DNA from: Aristophania vespae
GTDB taxonomy: Bacteria; Pseudomonadota; Alphaproteobacteria; Acetobacterales; Acetobacteraceae
Direction of reading: 5' to 3'
Assembly: GCF_009906835.1 (NCBI RefSeq)
Contig: NZ_CP047652.1
Span: forward strand, 1,550,001-1,614,000
DNA: 64,000 bases
Made by a program: the position numbers and the translations under genes. A model generated the notes under the pieces. The model had not been told where the DNA came from. It ran no database searches and saw nothing but the letters and a program-made list of their open reading frames with translations. Positions 19,429 to 29,253 of the stretch are shown here, piece by piece (positions within the stretch are counted from its first letter, which is position 1; the number at the start of each line of letters is the position of its first letter).

Positions 19429-20076
19429 TTATTTTTTCTCTAAGCATTCCGCAATGAATCTATGAATTGCTACAGCCCTGTGACTATAACGATTTTTTTC
19501 TTCATCACTCATTTCACCAAATGTACGTTCATCTTCTCTACAGTCAGGATTTTGTCCCTCTGGAATAAACATAGGATCATAACCATGTCCTTGCTCTCCT
19601 CGCGGTGGCCAACAGATTCTGCCTGCGACTTCTGCTCGTACAAATTGTTTCACGCCATCTGGCCATGCCAGGCAAAGCACCGTGACAAAAGAGCCTGACT
19701 GATCATTGCTATTACTGGCAACCATCTCATCATGAACACGTTGCATCGCTAATTTCATGTCACGCTCTGGACCGGCCCATCGAGCAGAATAAATACCTGG
19801 TAACCCTCCTAAAGCCGCAACACAAAAACCTGAATCGTCAGCTAACGCTGGCAAATTCGTCGCTTTCGCTGCTGCAAAAGCTTTGAGTGCAGCATTGCCC
19901 TCAAAGTTATCTTCCGTTTCATCAGGTTCGGCGAGACGAAAATCTCCAGCAGAATGTACCTTAATGTTATAAGGTGCCAAGAGCTTCATGAATTCACGAA
20001 TTTTGCCCTTATTATGGGTAGCAAGAACGATCTCTGCTCCCACTGGTAAAAGGCGTTTATGAGCATTTTCTGGCAT
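19429..20076 (-). CDS. rdgB: XTP/dITP pyrophosphatase (Ham1 family)
   Basis: House-cleaning enzyme that removes dITP, XTP and related purine triphosphates from the nucleotide pool. The 215-residue protein has the nucleotide-binding start VLATHNKGKIREF, the catalytic ALADDSGFCVAALGGLPG segment, GYDPMFIPEG and the C-terminal SHRA motif. It lies 15 bp after rph on the same strand, the usual rph-rdgB pair. Confidence 0.95.
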   Translation of the reverse strand: MPENAHKRLLPVGAEIVLATHNKGKIREFMKLLAPYNIKVHSAGDFRLAEPDETEDNFEGNAALKAFAAAKATNLPALADDSGFCVAALGGLPGIYSARWAGPERDMKLAMQRVHDEMVASNSNDQSGSFVTVLCLAWPDGVKQFVRAEVAGRICWPPRGEQGHGYDPMFIPEGQNPDCREDERTFGEMSDEEKNRYSHRAVAIHRFIAECLEKK

Positions 20077-20091
20077 TATGCCACCCCGTCT

Positions 20092-20799
20092 TTATTTCCG
20101 ACGCGCCTTATTTTGCGCTTCAATTAGCTCTTTTATGCCTTTTTCAGCTAAATCAAAAAGTGCGAAGAATTCCTTTTTTTGAAAAGGTTTATCTTCTGCC
20201 GTACCCTGAATTTCAACAATACCGCCATCGCTTGTCATAACAAAATTTGTATCTGCCTGCGCATTGCTATCTTCAGCATAATCCAGATCAAGCACTGCCC
20301 CCGCCTGTGTGAGGCCACATGAAATTGCAGCTACCTGCCCTGTCAAAGCCGAGGAACGCCCCATTTTGTCTAAAGCCTGCGCTAAGGCCACCCAAGCTCC
20401 CGTAATAGAAGCACAACGTGTCCCTCCATCAGCATTTAACACATCGCAATCGAGAGTGATTGTACATTCACCTAAAGCTTTAAGATCGACACAAGCACGC
20501 AAAGAACGACCAATCAAACGCTGGATCTCTTGCGTACGTCCTGACTGTTTACCCTTAGCCGCTTCACGATTACCACGCGTATGGGTTGCACGAGGAAGCA
20601 TACCATATTCTGCTGTTACCCAACCCTGGCCTTTATTTCTTAAAAAGGGCGGTACTCTCTGCTCAACAGACGCTGTGCAAAGCACTTCCGTACCTCCCAC
20701 TCTAATGAGAGCAGACCCCTCAGCATGATGAGCAAAATTTGTTTCAATAGAAACAGCTCGACACTCATCTACAGCACGGCCTGAAGGTCGCTTTGTCAT
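20092..20799 (-). CDS. rph: Ribonuclease PH
   Basis: Phosphorolytic 3'-5' exonuclease that trims tRNA 3' ends. It has the N-terminal [11 protein letters not shown], the phosphate-binding [15 protein letters not shown] and the [12 protein letters not shown] active-site block, all on a 235-residue protein. I prefer the ATG at 20799, which has AAGGATG upstream and matches the family N-terminus. Another in-frame ATG at 20820 would add seven residues. The downstream partner is rdgB. Confidence 0.94.
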   Translation of the reverse strand: MTKRPSGRAVDECRAVSIETNFAHHAEGSALIRVGGTEVLCTASVEQRVPPFLRNKGQGWVTAEYGMLPRATHTRGNREAAKGKQSGRTQEIQRLIGRSLRACVDLKALGECTITLDCDVLNADGGTRCASITGAWVALAQALDKMGRSSALTGQVAAISCGLTQAGAVLDLDYAEDSNAQADTNFVMTSDGGIVEIQGTAEDKPFQKKEFFALFDLAEKGIKELIEAQNKARRK

Positions 20800-21092
20800 A
20801 ACTTCATCCTTATCGTTCATTTTCAGCTACATAAAGCCTTTATAGCCTCAGCATAGAGGACCTTTCATCATTAGTCATGTGATGAAACAGAGCTGAAATT
20901 AAGGCAGCTATCGACGCCACAAAACAACCATAAGTTGCAAATTTACATCGTTACCGAAAAATGTAGTCATAAAATATGTGTTGTTAGAAGGTTTTGACTT
21001 AGCTTCTTTGATTCTTACGAAAAAAAGGCCTTACTCAAATTTATGGCTTAACTATTTCAATAATGTGTATTTTATAAGGAAACTAATTTGTC

Positions 21093-21554
21093 ATGCTAGA
21101 AGATGGAACATATGCCCAACACTTAGCCTCTCTCAAGCCCAAACACCACCAAGACAGTATCATCCGGATCCCTCCATTCTTAGCGGAATCGAGAAAACGT
21201 TTTCCCGTTGAGATTAATATGAGCGAAGATCTTTGGAAGTATGCGCTTTTGATAATGTCTGTCTCTCCAGGTGGAAAAATCTTAACCAGAGATCTCATTG
21301 ACACTCTTCCCTGCTATGTAAAATTACCAGAACCCCATAAATATAAAAACAGGGCTCGGGCAAACCCGATAATTTTCCAGCTGGTGCGTAACCTGAAATC
21401 ACATAAATCAAATGACTCTAATTTTATTTACCAAAAATATGCACAGGACATTCCTTTTGGTTTTAAAATAACCTCAAAAGGTCGTGAATTTGTAAAAAAT
21501 TACTTCAAATTAAACCCTCCTTTTTCCACAAACCCATTCCACCATAAAAGATAG
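21093..21554 (+). CDS. Hypothetical protein
   Basis: A 153-residue basic protein that I do not recognise. It is soluble, with no signal peptide or membrane segment. The middle part (MSEDLWKYALLIMSVSPGG through ARANPIIFQLVRNL) looks helical and may form a winged-helix-like fold, but no motif proves it. A possible ribosome site (AAGGAAA) lies about 12 bases upstream of the ATG. It borders an AT-rich gene-free region, so it may belong to accessory DNA. Confidence 0.55.
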   Translation: MLEDGTYAQHLASLKPKHHQDSIIRIPPFLAESRKRFPVEINMSEDLWKYALLIMSVSPGGKILTRDLIDTLPCYVKLPEPHKYKNRARANPIIFQLVRNLKSHKSNDSNFIYQKYAQDIPFGFKITSKGREFVKNYFKLNPPFSTNPFHHKR

Positions 21555-22667
21555 TTATAAAAGATTAAATATTTCTTAATATAATAATTGATCTGGACCA
21601 TTTTAATATAAATTTTCCAATATTCAGATCATTAGTTTTAAATAATTGAAATGAAAGTGATAATTTCTAAAAATTATTCGCTATGTAACAGTTGTAAGAA
21701 ATTCATTATTTTTATCTATTATTATATAAAATTATCTACCCCTTTTCATGCTTTAATTGATAATAAATTTTGAGCTAGACTGTCACTTCTGGCCCTCTTA
21801 CATATTGTCAATCCGGTGCTATGCCAGTTTTTACGTTAAAACTAAGCATCTCGCGGTCACAAAATTAAGTATGAACTAGTTTACTTAATATTTGTTTATT
21901 ATTAAAATAGTTTTACTATTATTAATTTTAGTTTAAATATTAAATTTTTAAGTAGATATAAAATAATATATATTATATATATTTACAAATTAATTTATTT
22001 TATAAAAAAATTTATCCGTATTATTTTTTGACTTCAGGATATCCCATAATATATTTTATTTTTATAAAAATAAACAATTTCTATTGTTCACTCTTTCATT
22101 ATGTAAAGTATAAAACCTTGAGCATCGCCCATTTATAAAAACGTTTTTATAAGTCTATAAATGTGAAGTTATTTCATTTTAAACTAAGCGCAATGTGCCG
22201 TGTCAAAGTTGGGTCCATGACCTGATAGATATAAATCCAACATGATTTTACTGCACTAATCAGCGTCTGAATATGCATTCCTTAGCAGAGTCATACTCTC
22301 ATAACCCCTATAATTTTAAGCAGACTATAGATTGCGCCTACGATGGCAGAGCAGAAATCATCTAAAGACTCTCTTGAAAAATGCCTCTTTTAAGCACTTT
22401 CACAGCCCATAAAAACTACCTGACTGCCCACTGTCCCTAGTTATAATTATTGAGACGGATATAGAATCGAGACTGAACGGGATAACTGAGAGAGATAGAG
22501 TTAGAAATTGTAATTTTCCGGGAGGGGCGGATGGGGCAATAGGAAAGAAGATATTTCTTTCTTTTAAAACCATGGGCGGATTTTTGATACCTGCCCCTGT
22601 TCTCTCTTTATCCTTAAGACAAATTTATAAAACATCTCCCGAAATTTAGGAAAATACTTTAACCCTG
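21555..22667. other. AT-rich gene-free region before the prophage
   Basis: Roughly 1.1 kb with no credible gene. The part from about 21560 to 22180 is extremely AT-rich with many A/T runs. The rest is less extreme and contains only short decayed coding fragments, for example a leftward 31-codon stretch ending at 22291 that could be a transposase tail. It probably marks the border between core chromosome and acquired DNA. Confidence 0.5.
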
Positions 22668-22685
22668 TTTGAAACGTGTTTCAGA
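22668..22685. promoter_or_regulatory. Palindromic site at prophage left end, operator-like
   Basis: The 18-bp near-palindrome TTTGAAACGTGTTTCAGA. Almost the same site occurs at 41171-41188, and a half-like version at 23699-23709 in the repressor/ner promoter region. Location suggests binding by a phage regulator or transposase; which one cannot be told from sequence. Confidence 0.45.
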
Positions 22686-22834
22686 ACAGATTTTAGACAA
22701 ATTGCTCAACGCAACTAACCTTTATAGACAGCCTCCTAGTGCGCCATAGCACGCACGCTGGGGCGCTCTCATATTGCCTTTGAGACTAGAGAAAAATAAT
22801 GTTAGCCATGAAGGATAGAAAAATTAGGCGCGGC

Positions 22835-23562
22835 TTAACTATCCAGACGGATATGACCAATAACTTTTCCTATGACGCGAACTTCAACATCTGGAACAGC
22901 AGCGCCCCAGCAAATATCATCCATTGCTACGTCAAAATCCTGGTAATCCTTGTTGTCACTCATAATCATATAAGTACGCGGATCTTTCAAACCAAGCCGC
23001 TTTACCAAAACCAGACCATTAACAGATAGGACATAAATGCCTGGCTCTATCTGCTCTGGCTTGTAATTCACAAAGATAACATCCTGCGGCCTAATGCTAG
23101 GCAGCATACTGTCACCCCTGACCCTCATCATAAATAAATGATGCGGGATAAAGCCCAGAATTTCGAGAAGAAAACGCCTGGAAACCGGCATTTCTTCGGT
23201 ATGCTCCCAATTATGAGGCATAAGAGCATGCCCAGCCGCAGATTCAGCAGGTAGCCACGGCAACATGCATAAATCACCCTCACCCCCATCGCAGGATAAT
23301 CAGAGTGAGAAGACTCCTCCTTACCCAGAGCAAGCCATTCAAGTGAAACACCGCAGGCCCCTGCCAAACGAATGGCAGCATCCAGCTTCATATTACGTCC
23401 TGCAAGATAATTATTAAGCGTTCCCAGAGGAACACCAGAATTCTGTGAAACAGCTTTGTTTCCACCAGCTTTCTGAATCGCAAATTTGAGACGCTCTATC
23501 CTGTTTTCTTTTCCGATGTCTTCTTCGGAACTGTTTAGTTTCTGTTTGGAGATGTTATCCAT
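22835..23562 (-). pseudogene. Phage repressor, HTH plus S24 peptidase, frameshifted in this sequence
   Basis: CI/LexA-like repressor at the Mu c position, transcribed leftward. The N-terminal part (from 23562) has a helix-turn-helix (GGNKAVSQNSGVPLGTLNNY). The C-terminal part (to 22835) is an S24 peptidase with serine in RGDSMLPSIRPQDVIFVN and lysine in LVLVKRLG, the dyad used for SOS-induced self-cleavage. The two parts are in different frames. Adding one base to the C5 run at 23283-23287 fuses them into about 242 residues. I regard this as a probable sequencing deletion. The gene is divergent from ner. Confidence 0.85.
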
Positions 23563-23765
23563 TTAAAAACCTCAAAAATTGACAAAATCCCTCAGGTTTC
23601 GTAACAAAACTAAAACATTACAATTATTTTAACTTCGTAATTGCTACTTTAAGTTCCAATTTTGCTATTTTACATTATAATAAGAAAGGAAACATCGGGA
23701 ACATGTTTCGATTTCAAAGTTAGAAACGGGGCCGATTGCTGCCAACCTGAAAAACGAGAGAAATA
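23563..23765. promoter_or_regulatory. Repressor/ner switch region
   Basis: A 200-bp AT-rich divergent promoter region between the repressor and ner. It contains GAACATGTTTC at 23699-23709 inside a larger inverted arrangement (GAAACA…TGTTTC), and repeated TTCGTAA words at about 23597 and 23633. By Mu analogy it holds the early promoter, the repressor promoter and the operators for both proteins. Confidence 0.55.
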
Positions 23766-24074
23766 ATGAAACATAAACTATCCGGAATTGATGTTGAAGA
23801 TATCAAAGCGGAATTGAGAAAAAAATACGGACCTCTTGTCCATATATCAGAGCAGTTTGGACTAAGCCGCAACGCCATTAGTGCTGTTTTGGGCAATGCG
23901 CGGCATTCGATCAAAACAGAACTAAGAGTGGCACAGCTTTTGGGAAAAAGCCCTTACGAAGTATGGGGGGCGTCACGCTTTACGCCAGATAACAAACCGG
24001 TAAAAAGAGCACCACAACGCAGTGGCGTAAAAAAAGTGCCTGAAAAACTGCGCAAAATGTGCGGAAAAGACTAA
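23766..24074 (+). CDS. ner: Ner-like transcriptional regulator
   Basis: A 102-residue DNA-binding protein of the Ner/Nlp family, which in Mu damps early and repressor transcription. The core VEDIKAELRKKYGPLVHISEQF followed by GLSRNAISAVLG forms the helix-turn-helix, and KSPYEVWGASRF is the typical family C-terminal motif. A basic tail follows. Its stop codon overlaps the MuA start (TAATG), so the two are coupled. It is the first gene of the early operon. Confidence 0.88.
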   Translation: MKHKLSGIDVEDIKAELRKKYGPLVHISEQFGLSRNAISAVLGNARHSIKTELRVAQLLGKSPYEVWGASRFTPDNKPVKRAPQRSGVKKVPEKLRKMCGKD

Positions 24075-26008
24075 TGCTCAAAGCAGAGTTCGCCACATTG
24101 AGAACAATAGAGGCACTAAAATTACCTGGAGTCCCCAAAAGTTCGGCACTGCTCAAAACAGCAAAGAAAGAGAACTGGACTCGCCCAGAATGGAAAGGGC
24201 GTATGTGGCGCCCCCATAAGGGACAGGGCGGAGGCGTTGAATATTCATATAAACTTTTACCAAAAATAGCTCAAATAGCCTGGGTGCAGCGTTTTCTGAG
24301 GTGCGAAGAAGCCAGAAAAACACCTTCGTCCGAACATGCTCAAAGATGGGAAACTTACCTCAGAGCGAGTGAGAACCAAAAATCCTCTGCCCTGAACGCC
24401 CTTAAACTTTTGGTGTCAGTAGAGGAACTACACAAGGCAGGATGGACAATAGAAGAGGCAATAGAGGCATTTAAAAAAGAAAACAGCCATTCAGTGAGTC
24501 GCGCTTCAGTGATGAGATGGCGAAAAATGGTAAGAAATATAGAAAGAGAGCATTGGCTTTGCTATCTGGTTCCAGAAAAAAGAGGCCCGAAATCATCAAG
24601 AGCCTCCTGCTCCGAAGAGGCATGGGACTTTGTTAAAACTGACTGGCTAAGAGCAGAAAAGCCCAGCATTTCGGCCTGCTACAGACGGCTATGCAAAGTG
24701 GCTGAAGCACAAGGCTGGACCATTCCATCAGAAAAAACAATATCGAGATGGCTGTCAGAACTCCCCATCGAGGTAAAAACATTAGCCCGTGAGGGGCGCG
24801 AGGCCGTCAGGCAGCTCATCCCTGCGCAGGAACGCGACCGTAGGCACCTGCATGCTTTGGACTCTGTAAATGCAGATGGGCATAAATGGGATGTCATGGT
24901 CGAATGGCCTGATGGTACAAAAGGCCGTCCGCTCATGGTGGCATGGCAGGATCTCTATAGTAACATGATCGTAAGCTGGCGCGTTGACCGCTCAGAAAAT
25001 ACAGATTTGATCCAGCTTGCTTTGGGTGACATGGTAGAAAAATACGGCATTCCCCACAAAGCCTATCTCGATAATGGCCGTGCCTTTGCTTCAAAAAGAA
25101 TGACCGGCGGAGCAAAAACACGGTTCCGCTTTAAAATACGTGAAGGTGATGCCGCAGGTATTATGACGATATTGGGTATAGAAACAGTATTTGTCACGCC
25201 TTATTCAGGACAATCAAAACCAATAGAAAGAGCCTTTCGCGACCTTGCAGGCGACGTTGCAAAGCACCCTGCTTTTTCGGGGGCCTATACAGGTAATAGC
25301 ACAGCCAGCAAACCCCATAATTATGGCGAGCGATGCATAAAGCTGGAGGAGTTTCTTGAAGTCATAGGGGCTGGGATTGAGGAATATAATAACCGCCCCG
25401 GACGCAAAACAGGAGTATGTGGTGGGGTTAAAAGCTTTCGACAGGCTTTTGAAGAAAGCCTATCACACATTGCCGTTAGAAAACCGACCTCCCTGCAACG
25501 CCATCTTTGGCTAAGAGCAGCCGAAAATATAGTTACCTCAAAACGAGATGGATCACTCAGATTAATGGGTAACCGCTATTGGGGAGAGTTTTTAAGAAAC
25601 CATATGGGAGAAAGCGTTATTGTTAGGTTTGACCCCCAGGCCCTGCATGAAGGACTACATGTCTATAATAAAAGTGGCGCCTTTCTGGGTGACGCCCCTG
25701 TTATAGAAAAGACAGGGTTTGATAATATGGCAGCCGCCGCAGAAAAGAAGCGGGCTGAAAAACAATTATTAAGAGCAGCAAAATTACAGCTCGAGGCCGA
25801 AAAGCGCCTAACAATATCAGAACTGGTCAAATTATTACCAAATCGAAATGAAAATGAAGACATATTGATAGATCAAAAACTGGTTTCGCCCTTTAGGGCC
25901 GGATCGGTTGTGACAAAAGAAACTGCGCCTTTTGCGGAAGAAAATGCGCATGAAGAGGAAGATAACGTGACGGCCAACATCCTTAATTTCATGCGTCAAA
26001 GTGCATAA
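24074..26008 (+). CDS. MuA-type DDE transposase
   Basis: Catalyses strand transfer of the phage ends. About 644 residues. The N-terminal winged-helix region (LPGVPKSSALLKTAKKENW) binds end/enhancer sites. The catalytic core has Asp in VNADGHKWDV, Asp in YLDNGRAF and Glu in KPIERAFRDLAG, the DDE triad. A basic beta-barrel region and a charged C-terminal tail follow; the tail in Mu contacts MuB and ClpX. I use the ATG overlapping the ner stop. A GTG at 24059 would add five residues. MuB follows 14 bp downstream. Confidence 0.95.
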   Translation: MLKAEFATLRTIEALKLPGVPKSSALLKTAKKENWTRPEWKGRMWRPHKGQGGGVEYSYKLLPKIAQIAWVQRFLRCEEARKTPSSEHAQRWETYLRASENQKSSALNALKLLVSVEELHKAGWTIEEAIEAFKKENSHSVSRASVMRWRKMVRNIEREHWLCYLVPEKRGPKSSRASCSEEAWDFVKTDWLRAEKPSISACYRRLCKVAEAQGWTIPSEKTISRWLSELPIEVKTLAREGREAVRQLIPAQERDRRHLHALDSVNADGHKWDVMVEWPDGTKGRPLMVAWQDLYSNMIVSWRVDRSENTDLIQLALGDMVEKYGIPHKAYLDNGRAFASKRMTGGAKTRFRFKIREGDAAGIMTILGIETVFVTPYSGQSKPIERAFRDLAGDVAKHPAFSGAYTGNSTASKPHNYGERCIKLEEFLEVIGAGIEEYNNRPGRKTGVCGGVKSFRQAFEESLSHIAVRKPTSLQRHLWLRAAENIVTSKRDGSLRLMGNRYWGEFLRNHMGESVIVRFDPQALHEGLHVYNKSGAFLGDAPVIEKTGFDNMAAAAEKKRAEKQLLRAAKLQLEAEKRLTISELVKLLPNRNENEDILIDQKLVSPFRAGSVVTKETAPFAEENAHEEEDNVTANILNFMRQSA

Positions 26009-26022
26009 GGGAAAAAAGCGTC

Positions 26023-26988
26023 ATGAATGAAGAAGTCAAAACAGCACATAGCGCGTTAATTGCTGAAATCAGAAAACTGCAAAAAGAAGACGGGCTAACA
26101 CTGTCACAAATCACACGTGAGTCAGGTATAGCAAAATCAACAGTCAGTCAGTTTCTGAGTGGGCAATATGGCGGGAATAATGAGAAAATAGCAGAACAGG
26201 CACAAAAATGGCTTGATACTTACAAAGCACGTCATCAGCTCAATGGCAAATTAAGAACTGAACCTGAATTTATTTTGCTTCCCTCATCAAAGCAGTGGGT
26301 GCAGCTTTTTGAATATGCACAAATGGCTGGAGATATAGGGGTGATTACAGGGGCACCTGGAACAAGCAAAACAGTAACGGCAGAATATTACTGCAAAACC
26401 AATAGTAATGCGTGGATGGTCACGGCTTCAAGCTCGTTAAGGTCACCAAGAGCCTTGCTTGAAGAAATTGCAGAAATTGTAGACTCACCAGTCAAATCAG
26501 GATCTGGGGTGATGCGGGGGCTGATTAAAAGGCTGCGCAATACGGGTGGATTACTCATTATAGATGAAGCACAACATTTAAGCACAGAGTCACTAGACCA
26601 GCTTCGTGGACTCAATGACCAAGCCGGAATAGGACTAGCCTGGATCGGTAATGAACCATTACGTGGACGTATTGAAGGGATGGGACAAAGTAAATCAAAT
26701 GCCCAAATCTTTAGTCGCGTCGGCATGTGGAAAGCCCGCACAAAACCCCTTAAAACTGATCTGGAACAGCTAAAAGACGCATGGGGTGTCACAAACCCAG
26801 AGCTAGATAAGCTGCTATTTTGGATAGGCTCACGCGAAGGGGGACTAAGAGAGCTGAGCAAAACCTTAAGATTTGCCTATTTTATAGCAGGCAGCGAGGG
26901 AAGAACAGAATTGCAGGCCTCAGACATTGAAGCAGGCTGGACCCAGCGCAAATCATCATCCTTACCAAACAGCCTGCACAGACATTAA
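26023..26988 (+). CDS. MuB-type AAA+ ATPase, transposition target selector
   Basis: A 321-residue ATPase that binds target DNA and delivers it to MuA. The N-terminal HTH (LSQITRESGIAKSTVSQFLSG) is followed by the ATPase with Walker A GAPGTSKTVTAEYY near residue 110 and Walker B GGLLIIDEAQHLS near residue 180. Full length compared with Mu B (312). It ends the early operon; a hairpin (27037-27065) and a 278-bp repeat follow. Confidence 0.93.
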   Translation: MNEEVKTAHSALIAEIRKLQKEDGLTLSQITRESGIAKSTVSQFLSGQYGGNNEKIAEQAQKWLDTYKARHQLNGKLRTEPEFILLPSSKQWVQLFEYAQMAGDIGVITGAPGTSKTVTAEYYCKTNSNAWMVTASSSLRSPRALLEEIAEIVDSPVKSGSGVMRGLIKRLRNTGGLLIIDEAQHLSTESLDQLRGLNDQAGIGLAWIGNEPLRGRIEGMGQSKSNAQIFSRVGMWKARTKPLKTDLEQLKDAWGVTNPELDKLLFWIGSREGGLRELSKTLRFAYFIAGSEGRTELQASDIEAGWTQRKSSSLPNSLHRH

Positions 26989-27770
26989 TGCAGAACCAAC
27001 TAAGTCAAAGAAAATAAACACCATTACACACTACTTCCCCTGTTACTTTCTTATTAACAGGGGAGAACGCTAAAAGAGGTGGCGTTGTCAGGCCAAACGT
27101 GCAGGGAAAACCCAGTAAAAGCAGAGCAAGCAAGCTAAACTCACAGAGTAGAATCAAAGTGAGTTAAATCGGCAAAGCAGGAACAGAAACACCAAAGCAA
27201 CCAAACATCAACTCTTACACATCACCTTCCCTGTTACGTTCGAACTAACAGGAGGAAGTATCAAAAAACGGAGCTAATGAGCCAAACTCACAGAAATAGA
27301 ACTGAGTGTGCTAAGCCCGCAGGACAGACCAGCTAGACCAAGGGCAATAAACACCAACTTTTAAACATTATTTCCTACAAAGAGTAGAACCAGAAAAGGC
27401 AAAGTAACCAAGCTGAACTCACAGAGTAAAACCGATGTGAATTAAATTGGCAAAACAGGAACAGAAACACCAAAGCAGCCAAACATCAACTCTTACACAT
27501 TACCTTCCCTGTTACGTTCGAACTAACAGGAGGAAGTATCAAAAAACGGAGCTAATGAGACAAACTCACAGAAATAGAACTTAGTATGCTAAGCCCGCAG
27601 GACAGACCAGCTAGACCAAGGGCAATAAACACCAACTTTTAAACATTATTTCCTACAGAAAGTAGAACCAGAAAAGGCAAAGTAACCAAGCTAAACTCAC
27701 AGAGTAAAACCAATGTGGGTTAAATTGGCAAAGCAGGAACAGCTCAGCCTAAAAGAATGGTGAAAACAGC
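26989..27770. other. Non-coding region after muB
   Basis: About 780 bp without a gene. In Mu this interval holds early accessory genes (gam, gemA and others); none is seen here. It contains a strong hairpin CCCCTGTTA/TAACAGGGG at 27037-27065 and the tandem repeat described separately. Confidence 0.7.
27125..27749. repeat. 278-bp tandem repeat, about 2.2 copies
   Basis: Sequence starting at 27181 recurs at 27459 and begins again at 27737, a constant period of 278 bp with only scattered substitutions. The partial leading copy starts near 27125. Each full copy carries a hairpin (CCTGTTA…TAACAGG) related to the one at 27037-27065. No open frame is conserved across copies, so it is non-coding. 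It could act as a structured RNA, a binding-site array or a recombination product. Confidence 0.85.
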
Positions 27771-28172
27771 CTAAAGTAACAATTTCTGACGTTCGTCACA
27801 TACAGCACGGGCCGGCCTGATATCTGCCCTGATATTATGGAGAACATTTTTAATATAGCTACGCCCTACACCAACGCGGGCAATAATTTCATTGTTGGAA
27901 AGCCCCTTAAGAGCGAGTTTTCTAACACGCCATGCTTTGAGCATGGGTACTTGCCACTGCTCACCACCATAACGTTCAGAAAGGCAGCGTGCCAGTGAAA
28001 TACCCCATGACCTGGCCAGACTGGACTGCTCAACCCTTAAGCGTGGAACCCATATTTTTTGCCCCGCCATAGCCTCAATAAACATAAAGCAGCTTTCTTC
28101 TCCAACAACATCAGAGAGCCAGCTAATTTCTGATGGCACTATAATGGTAAACTCTCCCATAAGCGGCTCCAC
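27771..28172 (-). CDS. Mor/C-family transcription activator
   Basis: A 133-residue protein of the Mu Mor (middle operon regulator) family. The first half forms the dimerisation region (LSDVVGEESCFMFIEAMAG). The second half has the family helix-turn-helix LKGLSNNEIIARVGVGRSYIKNVL. It is expected to activate late phage transcription by binding a dyad upstream of weak promoters. In Mu the mor gene reads rightward with the early operon. Here it is inverted and divergent from the lysozyme gene, with a 300-bp AT-rich spacer. Three candidate target dyads are listed as separate features. Confidence 0.8.
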   Translation of the reverse strand: MEPLMGEFTIIVPSEISWLSDVVGEESCFMFIEAMAGQKIWVPRLRVEQSSLARSWGISLARCLSERYGGEQWQVPMLKAWRVRKLALKGLSNNEIIARVGVGRSYIKNVLHNIRADIRPARAVCDERQKLLL

Positions 28173-28420
28173 AATATTGATGATATATATGTATTAATTA
28201 TAACACAATTAAATATAATTTACAATATTAAAAGTAATGTTATAGTTACAATACAAAATTATATAACATTACTATAAATTATATCTAATATTGTTTCGAA
28301 AATTTAAATCTATACTCATTATTAATTGTGCAAAATATGAATAATAATATGTTGTGTTTCATTTCATATTTTTATCAGATTTTATGACTAATAAAGTTGT
28401 TACTCAATAGTTTCTCATTA

Positions 28421-28445
28421 ATCGGGGTATTGTTCTGTCCCCTGA
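28421..28445 (+). promoter_or_regulatory. Candidate late promoter element, copy 1 (before lysozyme)
   Basis: A 25-bp element of the form ATCGGGG-N11-CCCCTGA, ending exactly 33 nt before the ATG of the lysozyme gene at 28479. A -10-like hexamer TCTAAT lies at -15 to -10 relative to the ATG. It matches the Mu lys late promoter in position. Two further copies have identical internal and ATG spacing. Confidence 0.65.
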
Positions 28446-28478
28446 TAGTGGTGCGCAGGTTTTTCTAATGTGCAGGCT

Positions 28479-29180
28479 ATGAGAACGAGCCTTGAACAAA
28501 CCTTAAATTTCACAATTGAGTCTGAAGGTGGATATCAGTGTCTAAGGTCTGACCCTGGAAACTGGACGGGAGGCCGGGTTGGCTGTGGCGAACTGGTGGG
28601 CACAAAATATGGGCTCTCAGCCCCTATTGTCGGGCAGGAAATCGAAGCCCTGACGGCACGAAAAATGCGGCTGTTAGACGAGGCAGATTTTGAGCGTATC
28701 GCGACAGAACAATTTTGGAACCCCATGAGGTGTGATGACCTTCCAGTCGGGCTTGACCTGCTGACATTTGATCATGGCTTTAACACAGGCCCTGGTTCGT
28801 CGGTCAAATTATTACAGCGTGTAGCAGGTGTAAAAACTGATGGCATTATGGGCCCCGCAACACTAAAAGCCATTAAAAGTGCTTCGGTGGCGCAGCTTGG
28901 TCCGTATTTGAACCGAACATCAATTTTATGCCTGCAAAAATCACTAATGCTTGATGAAACAGGTGTGATGAACGCTCAAACACGCAGAGCAATCAGTGCG
29001 GAAAAAAACCATAATTTATTATGGGTAAGTGCCCTGTCTTCGATGCAAGATGTGGATTACCGACAAAAAAGCGGCTTTAGCACCTTTGGGCGGGGCTGGC
29101 TAAACAGAGTGCAAAAACGCACTGAAAAAGCCCTTGAACTGTGTCGCGAGCACCAAACAGACAAAATAAGAGCGGCGTGA
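28479..29180 (+). CDS. Phage lysozyme, glycoside hydrolase family 108 type
   Basis: Endolysin that cuts peptidoglycan for host lysis. The N-terminal GH108 domain carries the catalytic glutamate in FTIESEGGY, followed by a TKYGLSAP segment and EADFERIATEQFWNPMRCDDLP. The C-terminal region (GVKTDGIMGPATLKAI) is the peptidoglycan-binding part. About 233 residues, no signal peptide, so export needs a holin or similar. I choose the ATG at 28479 over a GTG at 28470 because it keeps the 33-nt spacing seen at two other late promoter elements. First gene of the late block, at the Mu lys position. Confidence 0.9.
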   Translation: MRTSLEQTLNFTIESEGGYQCLRSDPGNWTGGRVGCGELVGTKYGLSAPIVGQEIEALTARKMRLLDEADFERIATEQFWNPMRCDDLPVGLDLLTFDHGFNTGPGSSVKLLQRVAGVKTDGIMGPATLKAIKSASVAQLGPYLNRTSILCLQKSLMLDETGVMNAQTRRAISAEKNHNLLWVSALSSMQDVDYRQKSGFSTFGRGWLNRVQKRTEKALELCREHQTDKIRAA

Positions 29181-29253
29181 GAGTCTCGGTCTGCCGGGCG
29201 CGGCGGACAGATTTTTCCTCCAGCGCAGACGCAGCGCGGATAAAGGCGTTTTT

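Noticed and set aside
21560-22180. Replication origin considered for the AT-rich region
   Set aside because: No cluster of DnaA boxes and no dnaA/dnaN/parAB neighbours were seen; AT-richness alone is not evidence.
22291-22388. Leftward 31-codon peptide (…DDFCSAIVGAIYSLLKIIGVMRV) that looks like a transposase C-terminus
   Set aside because: Too short, with a stop just upstream and no inverted repeats or further transposase motifs nearby; cannot be told from chance.
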